10,717 nucleotides of DNA from positions 1 through 10,717 of the forward strand of contig JAUNUZ010000042.1 in NCBI GenBank assembly GCA_030537915.1, written 5' to 3'. The translations under genes and the position numbers were made by a program. Origin of the DNA: Micrococcales bacterium. Its GTDB lineage: Bacteria > Actinomycetota > Actinomycetes > Actinomycetales > Dermatophilaceae. Numbering within the stretch: position 1 is the first letter of the stretch; every line of letters begins with the position of its first letter. The notes under the pieces are model-generated. The model was not told the DNA's origin. It saw only the letters and a program-made list of their open reading frames with translations, and ran no database searches. Below are positions 6,456-10,717 of this stretch, piece by piece.

Positions 6456-7526
6456 GTGCATCCCACCGCGGTCTTCGTCCTCATCGCCGTGCTCGTGGCC
6501 GCGGTCATCTGGCTCGCGGTCTATGCCCTGCGTCGGCGCAGCTCACGTGTTTCGCGCCAGATGACCCCGCCACCCGAGCCGACCCCCACCCAGATCGCCG
6601 AGGACGATCGCCGGCGGGCCGCGATCATCGTCAACCCCACGAAGTTCGACGACGTCGACGCGGTGCGCGGCCGTGTCCGCGCCGTCTGTGAGGCAGAGGG
6701 ATGGGGCGAGCCGATCTGGCTCGAGACAACCGTCGAAGACCCCGGCACGGGTCAGGCGCGCGAGGCTCTGAAGCGCGGCGCGGACCTGGTCTGCCCGCTC
6801 GGCGGTGACGGCACCGTGCGTGCCGTGGCGGCCGGGATCATCGACAGCGATATGGCGATCGGTCTGCTGCCCGGCGGCACAGGCAACCTGCTGGCCCGCA
6901 ATCTCGACCTGCCGGTGGACGATCTCGAGGCGGCCCTGCGCGTCGCCCTCACCGGCCGGGACGTGGCGATCGACGTGGGAACCGTTGACGTGGTCGTTCC
7001 CGGGGACACTCAGGACGAACACAAGGACCACTACTTCCTGGTCATGGCGGGAATGGGCTTCGACGCCTCGGTCGTGGCGGACGCCCCCGAGAAGCTCAAG
7101 GCCCAGTTCGGTTGGCCTGCCTACGTCGTTGCGGGCATGAAACACCTCAACGGTAAGCGCTTCCAGGTTGACGCCTCGATCGATGGCGGCCAGACCTTCC
7201 ACCGCCGGGTCCGCACCGTCGTCGTGGGCAATGTCGGGCGGCTGCAGGGAGGCTTCGAGCTGCTGCCCGACGCCCATGCCGCCGACGGCGCGCTCGATGT
7301 CGTCATGCTCTCCCCCAAGGGCCTCATCGGCTGGGCGTCGGTCGGCGCCTACATCGCGACCCGCCAGCACAGGGGTCACCGCCGCGTCGAGCACTACCGC
7401 TGCAAGACGATGCACCTGGAACTTGGATCGACCCAGGTAATCCAGCTCGACGGCGACCCCATCGGGTCGGGGCGTGTGGTGGCGTTCGCCGTCAAACCCC
7501 ATTGCCTCAAGGTGCGGGTTGCCTGA
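6456..7526 (+). CDS. membrane-anchored diacylglycerol kinase family (YegS/DgkB-like) lipid kinase
   Basis: This 356-residue enzyme of the DAGK catalytic family phosphorylates a lipid hydroxyl (diacylglycerol, sphingoid base or similar) with ATP. An N-terminal helix (about 5-25) followed by RRRSSR anchors it with the body on the cytoplasmic side, then comes a short Pro-rich linker. The catalytic domain starts at AAIIVNPTKF (55-64). It has the nucleotide-binding GGDGT (116-120), the second glycine motif LLPGGTGNLLARN (138-149) and a C-terminal beta-sandwich with GGFELLPDAHAADGALDVV (265-283) and QLDGDP. The start is GTG 6456, set by the leaderless promoter and by the sensible membrane helix. 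It is first in a three-gene operon, with the next gene overlapping by 8 bp. Linked PAP2 phosphatases suggest a phosphatidate or polyprenyl-phosphate cycle. The exact substrate cannot be told from sequence. Confidence 0.93.
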   Translation: MHPTAVFVLIAVLVAAVIWLAVYALRRRSSRVSRQMTPPPEPTPTQIAEDDRRRAAIIVNPTKFDDVDAVRGRVRAVCEAEGWGEPIWLETTVEDPGTGQAREALKRGADLVCPLGGDGTVRAVAAGIIDSDMAIGLLPGGTGNLLARNLDLPVDDLEAALRVALTGRDVAIDVGTVDVVVPGDTQDEHKDHYFLVMAGMGFDASVVADAPEKLKAQFGWPAYVVAGMKHLNGKRFQVDASIDGGQTFHRRVRTVVVGNVGRLQGGFELLPDAHAADGALDVVMLSPKGLIGWASVGAYIATRQHRGHRRVEHYRCKTMHLELGSTQVIQLDGDPIGSGRVVAFAVKPHCLKVRVA

Positions 7527-8310
7527 CGCGAGCGGCACCTGGCCCGGCACCGGATCAAGCCCCGGGCCGACCGGCGCCGGGGGGCCACGGCTGCGAAACC
7601 TGCTGCGCGCCACCGCGCCGCGGGTCGGCCGCGGCCTGGCCACCGCGGTTGTGACGTGCGTGCCCGTCGCGCTGATCGCGGGCCTCGTCCAGTTGCAGCT
7701 CGATCCCCTGCGGCGCCTCGACGAGGGCGCCATCCGCGCGGCCACTGACGTCACGCGCGCCAATCCGGCCCTCTTGGACGCACTGCTCGGCTGGCAGCAG
7801 GCGCTCCTGCCCTGGCACGTTTACCTCGCGGTCGTGCCGGTGGCTATCTGGACGTGGCGCGCCGGACTCCGCGCCCGGACGGTGTGGGGCGTCGCGACCG
7901 CCCTGGTCGGCTGGAACCTCGGCCTGGACGTCAAGCTCCTGGTTCAGCGCGCCCGCCCGATGGTGACCGACCCGATCTCCCACGCGCCGGGTTACAGCTT
8001 CCCCTCCGGCCACGTCTTCAATGTGACGATGGCGCTGGCCTGCGCTCTGGTCATGATCTGGCCGCTGCTGCGGCGGCACCCGCCCGCACTCGCGTACGGA
8101 CTCCTCTTCCTCGCGGCCGTCGTCTCGCTCCTCACTGCGCTGGACCGGGTCTTCCTGGGCGTGCACTACCCCTCGGACACTGTCGCCGGGGTGCTGCTCG
8201 CGCTGGCCCTCACGTACTCCTCGTGGGCCGGCTTCCGATACAAGCCGGCTCGGCGCGCCGGCGAGGGTCGAGACATCCCCATCCATCCCCAGCCAGGAGG
8301 TCGTCGATGA
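7519..8310 (+). CDS. PAP2-family membrane phosphatase (first of two)
   Basis: This 263-residue multi-pass phosphatase of the PAP2/type-2 phosphatidic acid phosphatase superfamily removes phosphate from lipid phosphates or pyrophosphates at the outer membrane face. The catalytic motifs are KLLVQRARP (K139...R146-P147), YSFPSGH (159-165) and DRVFLGVHYPSD (209-220, with R210, H216, D220); D209 replaces the usual Ser of motif 3. Helices are visible at about 41-58, 98-113, 122-138, 168-185, 191-208 and 222-236. The C-terminal tail is basic and polar. I choose TTG 7519, preceded by AAGGTG at 4-nt spacing and overlapping the kinase end by 8 bp. No ATG or GTG occurs before TM1 in this frame apart from frames deep inside the kinase gene. 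Its end overlaps the next gene by ATGA, so the three genes are translationally linked. Confidence 0.88.
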   Translation: MPDASGTWPGTGSSPGPTGAGGPRLRNLLRATAPRVGRGLATAVVTCVPVALIAGLVQLQLDPLRRLDEGAIRAATDVTRANPALLDALLGWQQALLPWHVYLAVVPVAIWTWRAGLRARTVWGVATALVGWNLGLDVKLLVQRARPMVTDPISHAPGYSFPSGHVFNVTMALACALVMIWPLLRRHPPALAYGLLFLAAVVSLLTALDRVFLGVHYPSDTVAGVLLALALTYSSWAGFRYKPARRAGEGRDIPIHPQPGGRR

Positions 8311-9041
8311 CCACTACCTCAAGCGAGCCGCACGGCTCGAAGCAGGGCCTCATCCGCCGGTGGCCGCCCGCTGCGCATCCTCCGACGGTCGGCGAGGTCG
8401 GCAAGCAGTTGTTGCGCCGCGCGGTGCTGCCGGGGCTGGTCGTCTGGCTTGTCATCGTGACGCTCGGCCTGTTGATCGTCGGTCCGCTGAACGACCTACC
8501 GATCGAGAACACCTGGTCCAAGCAGATGGAGGCCGCCCGCACCCCCGGGTGGAACGACCTGACGCACTACTGGTCGTCGTCCACAGACACCTGGATGACG
8601 ATCGGGTCGGGCATCGTTTTGTCCCTGCTCGTGTGGTTCCTCACGCGGCGCTGGTGGGTCGGCATGGTGCCGGTGCTGGCGATCACCCTCGAGGCGACGA
8701 TCTTCGTCACCGCAACCCACATCGTCGGCCGGCAACGGCCCGACGTCTCCCGCCCCGACCCGGCGCCGCCGACATCGAGCTTCCCCAGCGGTCACGCGGC
8801 CGCCGCTATGGCGCTGTGGCTCTCGATCGCGTTGCTCTCGATGCGAATCGAACGCGCTTGGATCCGTTGGCCGCTCACGATCTTCGGCGTGGTCCTGCCC
8901 GTGCTCGTCGCCTTCGCGCGCTTCTACCGCGGAGCGCACCACGTGAGCGACATCGTCGTGGGCATGCTGCTCGGCATCTTTTGCGCGCTCACCGCGGTCC
9001 GCTCGGTGCGCCAGACTCGTGAGGCGCCGCAGGCGGCGTAA
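8307..9041 (+). CDS. PAP2-family membrane phosphatase (second of two), atypical motif 1
   Basis: This 244-residue PAP2 protein differs clearly from its upstream neighbour. The N-terminus is cytoplasmic with many basic residues, with helices at about 40-60, 98-112, 118-136, 163-178, 188-204 and 213-230. Motif 2 is TSSFPSGHAAAAMAL (156-170) and motif 3 is ARFYRGAHHVSD (204-215), with R205, H211 and D215. Motif 1 reads THIVGRQRP, so Thr137 occupies the place of the usual Lys of KX6RP. The RPDPAPPTSSFPSGH context looks like a recurrent actinobacterial PAP2 subgroup, so the protein may still be active. ATG 8307 follows AGGAGG (8295-8300) by 6 nt and overlaps the upstream stop as ATGA. Likely substrates are undecaprenyl pyrophosphate, phosphatidate or phosphatidylglycerophosphate; I cannot choose. 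It ends 27 bp before the converging transglycosylase gene. Confidence 0.9.
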   Translation: MTTTSSEPHGSKQGLIRRWPPAAHPPTVGEVGKQLLRRAVLPGLVVWLVIVTLGLLIVGPLNDLPIENTWSKQMEAARTPGWNDLTHYWSSSTDTWMTIGSGIVLSLLVWFLTRRWWVGMVPVLAITLEATIFVTATHIVGRQRPDVSRPDPAPPTSSFPSGHAAAAMALWLSIALLSMRIERAWIRWPLTIFGVVLPVLVAFARFYRGAHHVSDIVVGMLLGIFCALTAVRSVRQTREAPQAA

Positions 9042-9059
9042 CGTCCCCGACCGATTCCA

Positions 9060-9079
9060 AGCGCGCCGTCAGGCGCGCT
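9060..9079. terminator. shared hairpin between converging genes, with a stop codon in its loop
   Basis: AGCGCGCC-GTCA-GGCGCGCT is a perfect 8-bp GC stem with a 4-nt loop. It lies 18 nt after the PAP2 stop on the plus strand. On the minus strand its loop holds the transglycosylase TGA (9071-9069). A second GGCGCGCT at 9087-9094 can pair with the same left arm. No clear T-tract follows on either strand, though the minus side reads TTGGAATC. It probably acts as a bidirectional terminator. Confidence 0.6.
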
Positions 9080-10571
9080 GATGCCAGGCGCGCTGCGTCC
9101 CGGTGCCGGTCGGCGATGGCTCCGGGGTGCCCGGGTCGCGCGGCGCAGATGACGTGGGCTCCGGTGACGGCACCGGTCGCGTGAGCGTCGGCGTCGGCGT
9201 CGCGCTGATCGTCGGAGCGGCCGTAGGCGTCGTCGACGACGGCGTGGGGCGGGTTGGCTCCGGCGCGGGGGCGCTCGTCGGGACCGACGTACGAGTCGGC
9301 CTAGGCGACCTCGTCGGAACCGACGTGCGAGTCGGCCTCGGCGCACTGGTCGGCGCGGGCGCCGTGGTGGGAACCGCAGGCGCCGTGCTCGGAGCGGGTG
9401 CGGTGGACGGAGCAACAGGCCGCGTCGGAGCCGGTGCCCTCGGGGGAACACCAGGTCGCGTGGGGGACGGTTGACGAGTCGGAAGCGCCGGAGGCGTCGG
9501 ACCGGGCGGGACCGCGGGTGCAGGCGTCGAGGGCGGGACGATCGGAGCAGGGGCCGGCCCCTTCGTCGGTGCGCCGCTGGACGTGGGCGCGGGGGTTCCG
9601 GTGGGCGGGGTGCCGGTCGTCCCGCTACGCGTCTTCACCTTGGCCGTGGCCTTGGGCACGGGGACGGCCGTCGGCGGCGAGATCGCGCCGCGGTAGTACG
9701 CACCCCAAGCGAGAACATTGCCGACCCAGTCGGGCCGGTCGTTGATGTACAGCGTGCCGGCGGCCAGGCCATCGGCCGTCGCGAAGTCCTGACCCGAGGA
9801 ACAGAGGAAGGCTGCCGCGGTGAGCGCGGCGTCATCGACATTGTCCGGATTCGCAGTGCCGTCACCGTTACTGTCACGCGCCAGGAGCTCCCACGTGCTC
9901 GGTACCAGCTGCAGCGGCCCCATGGCCCGGTCGTAGAGCGCGTCCCCGTCGAGGCGACCCCCATCGGTGTCAAGGACCGCGCGCGTGCCGACGACGGAGC
10001 CGTCGAGGCGGGGTCCGCGGATAGCGGGGAGGGCGTCGCCCGCGGCGTTGATGCGCCCCCGGTTCGCGTGGTCCGTCTCAACCTTGCCGACCCCGCCCAC
10101 GAGCCACCAAGGCAATCGGCAGGCGGGCTGCTCCGCGGCCATCGTCGCCTCGGCACGCCGGTAGGCGCTCAGGACACGGGCGGGCACGACATCCGGCTTC
10201 GCTGTGGTCACGCCCTGCGGCATGGGGAGCGCGCCGGTCAACGCAGCGCGCGCATCAGGCAGAGTGGTGGTGATGTTCTCCTGGGTGGCCTTCGCGGGCA
10301 GACCGTCGGAGGAGAGAGCGACCCGCTGGGGGGTCGGCGTTTCCTGGGGCGGCGCGTCATTGCCCCAGGAAAGGGATAGCACCGAGCCGACGACGAGCGC
10401 CGCTGCGAGCACGCCGGCTCCGCCGATCGCGACCAAACGCCCCCGGCCACCCGGTCCCCGGCCCGCACCGCTCGCGTCCTGGTCCGCATCCGGCGGCGCA
10501 TCACGATGCGACGGGATGCGATCGGGGTCCTCGAAAGGATCGAAGTCGTCCGAGTCCCCGTGCCGTCGCAT
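9069..10571 (-). CDS. membrane-anchored lytic murein transglycosylase with long Pro/Thr-rich tail
   Basis: This 500-residue cell-wall enzyme cleaves the glycan strand between MurNAc and GlcNAc. Residues 1-45 are acidic then basic and cytoplasmic, and one helix (about 46-68) anchors it. The SLT-type domain lies outside at about 130-295, with catalytic Glu165 in GGVGKVETDH, the conserved AMGPLQLVPSTW (216-227) and the Asp-rich DSNGDGTANPDNVDDAA (233-249). The Cys pair C151/C257 could form a disulfide. After about 300 comes a tail of roughly 200 residues, almost only Pro, Thr, Ala, Ser and Arg, with tandem repeats, no LPXTG and no second helix; it could thread through the wall. ATG 10571 is preferred over the open frame upstream because GGGGAG sits 5 nt before it and family-like sequence begins there. 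The gene is transcribed alone and converges on the PAP2 operon. Confidence 0.88.
   Translation of the reverse strand: MRRHGDSDDFDPFEDPDRIPSHRDAPPDADQDASGAGRGPGGRGRLVAIGGAGVLAAALVVGSVLSLSWGNDAPPQETPTPQRVALSSDGLPAKATQENITTTLPDARAALTGALPMPQGVTTAKPDVVPARVLSAYRRAEATMAAEQPACRLPWWLVGGVGKVETDHANRGRINAAGDALPAIRGPRLDGSVVGTRAVLDTDGGRLDGDALYDRAMGPLQLVPSTWELLARDSNGDGTANPDNVDDAALTAAAFLCSSGQDFATADGLAAGTLYINDRPDWVGNVLAWGAYYRGAISPPTAVPVPKATAKVKTRSGTTGTPPTGTPAPTSSGAPTKGPAPAPIVPPSTPAPAVPPGPTPPALPTRQPSPTRPGVPPRAPAPTRPVAPSTAPAPSTAPAVPTTAPAPTSAPRPTRTSVPTRSPRPTRTSVPTSAPAPEPTRPTPSSTTPTAAPTISATPTPTLTRPVPSPEPTSSAPRDPGTPEPSPTGTGTQRAWHQRA
9274..9345. repeat. 36-bp tandem duplication in the transglycosylase tail
   Basis: Two adjacent 36-bp units (9274-9309 and 9310-9345) agree at 31 of 36 positions. 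Read on the minus strand they encode the 12-residue repeat PRPTRTSVPTxx (residues 411-420 and 423-432). The surrounding tail DNA is a looser set of proline-codon repeats. In-frame units suggest growth and shrinkage by slippage without loss of frame. Confidence 0.75.
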
Positions 10572-10676
10572 ACGTGCTCCCCATCGGGCGCCGTCGAACG
10601 GCGCAACTGTTATCCAGCACCTCCAACGCGACAATCTGCTGACGCAGTGTGTGGCCCCTTGGACGTGCCCCCTTGT

Positions 10677-10688
10677 TCGGACGTCCGA
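10677..10688. promoter_or_regulatory. 12-bp perfect palindrome upstream of the transglycosylase
   Basis: TCGGACGTCCGA is its own reverse complement. A further GGACGT half-site lies at 10661-10666, 18 bp from the same hexamer inside the palindrome. It sits about 106 bp before the transglycosylase start and directly beside a rightward promoter candidate, a position that suits an operator for either gene. The 10572-10717 stretch holds no gene, and I see no convincing promoter for the transglycosylase in it. Confidence 0.3.
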
Positions 10689-10717
10689 CTAAGACGGCCC
10701 GTTCGCCAACATATAGT
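10689..10717 (+). promoter_or_regulatory. candidate promoter for a rightward gene beyond the window
   Basis: TATAGT at 10712-10717 matches the TATAAT -10 consensus at 5 of 6 positions and stands out in this GC-rich DNA. CTAAGA at 10689-10694 (3 of 6 to TTGACA) is 17 bp upstream. The expected start point falls just outside the window, so the gene it would serve is not visible. Confidence 0.4.

Noticed and set aside
6543..7763. Minus-strand open frame of 406 codons opposite the lipid kinase and first PAP2 gene
   Set aside because: It has biased antisense composition, crosses a gene boundary on the other strand and shows no motif. The plus frames have clear catalytic motifs.
9103..9474. Plus-strand Gly/Val-rich repetitive open frame
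   Set aside because: It is the exact antisense of the Pro/Thr-rich transglycosylase tail; proline codons read backwards give glycine. There is no independent evidence for expression.
9241..9480. Short repeats that might suggest a CRISPR or other spaced array
   Set aside because: The units are contiguous, imperfect and in codon register with the transglycosylase tail. There are no unique spacers and no cas genes.

Overview
The window is high-GC DNA with dense, mostly overlapping genes, GTG and TTG starts, and SD-led as well as apparently leaderless starts. With NarL-type two-component genes, paired PAP2 phosphatases, a seryl-tRNA synthetase of actinobacterial type and a membrane-anchored transglycosylase, it looks like a chromosome segment of an actinobacterium (Actinomycetota). 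I cannot place it to family from the sequence alone. No tRNA, rRNA, CRISPR array, transposase or phage gene is visible.

Left block, minus strand (about 6282 down to 147). Reading leftward: serS (6282-4948), a six-helix NarL-family sensor histidine kinase (4853-3444), its LuxR/NarL-type response regulator (3447-2605, GTGA overlap with the kinase), a 309-bp gap, then an ABC ATPase (2295-1415) and an ABC-2/NatB-like permease (1418-147, ATGA overlap). The ATPase reading frame is broken once, near 2080-2082, between Walker A and the rest of the domain. It is either a recent pseudogene or a one-base sequence error. The kinase, regulator and two-gene exporter form a plausible signal-responsive export module, but the signal and cargo cannot be read from the sequence.

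Centre and right block, plus strand (6456-9041). A tightly overlapped operon encodes a DAGK/YegS-type lipid kinase with an N-terminal membrane anchor and two different PAP2-family membrane phosphatases. The kinase makes phosphorylated lipid and the PAP2 proteins remove phosphate or pyrophosphate, so the set probably handles diacylglycerol/phosphatidate or polyprenyl-phosphate recycling. serS and the kinase gene are divergent. Each has a TANNNT -10 hexamer exactly 6 nt before its GTG, which predicts leaderless transcripts in both directions.

Right edge, minus strand (10571-9069). A membrane-anchored SLT-type lytic transglycosylase carries a roughly 200-residue Pro/Thr/Ala-rich tail with tandem repeats. 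It converges on the PAP2 operon over a strong GC hairpin that contains its own stop codon. Upstream of it lie a perfect 12-bp palindrome and a good -10 box pointing out of the window to the right, suggesting an unseen divergent gene.

Most of the window is ordinary envelope and housekeeping content. The items that most deserve a second look are the frameshift, the paired leaderless promoters, the PAP2 paralog lacking the motif lysine, the hairpin holding a stop codon, and the repeat-tailed transglycosylase.
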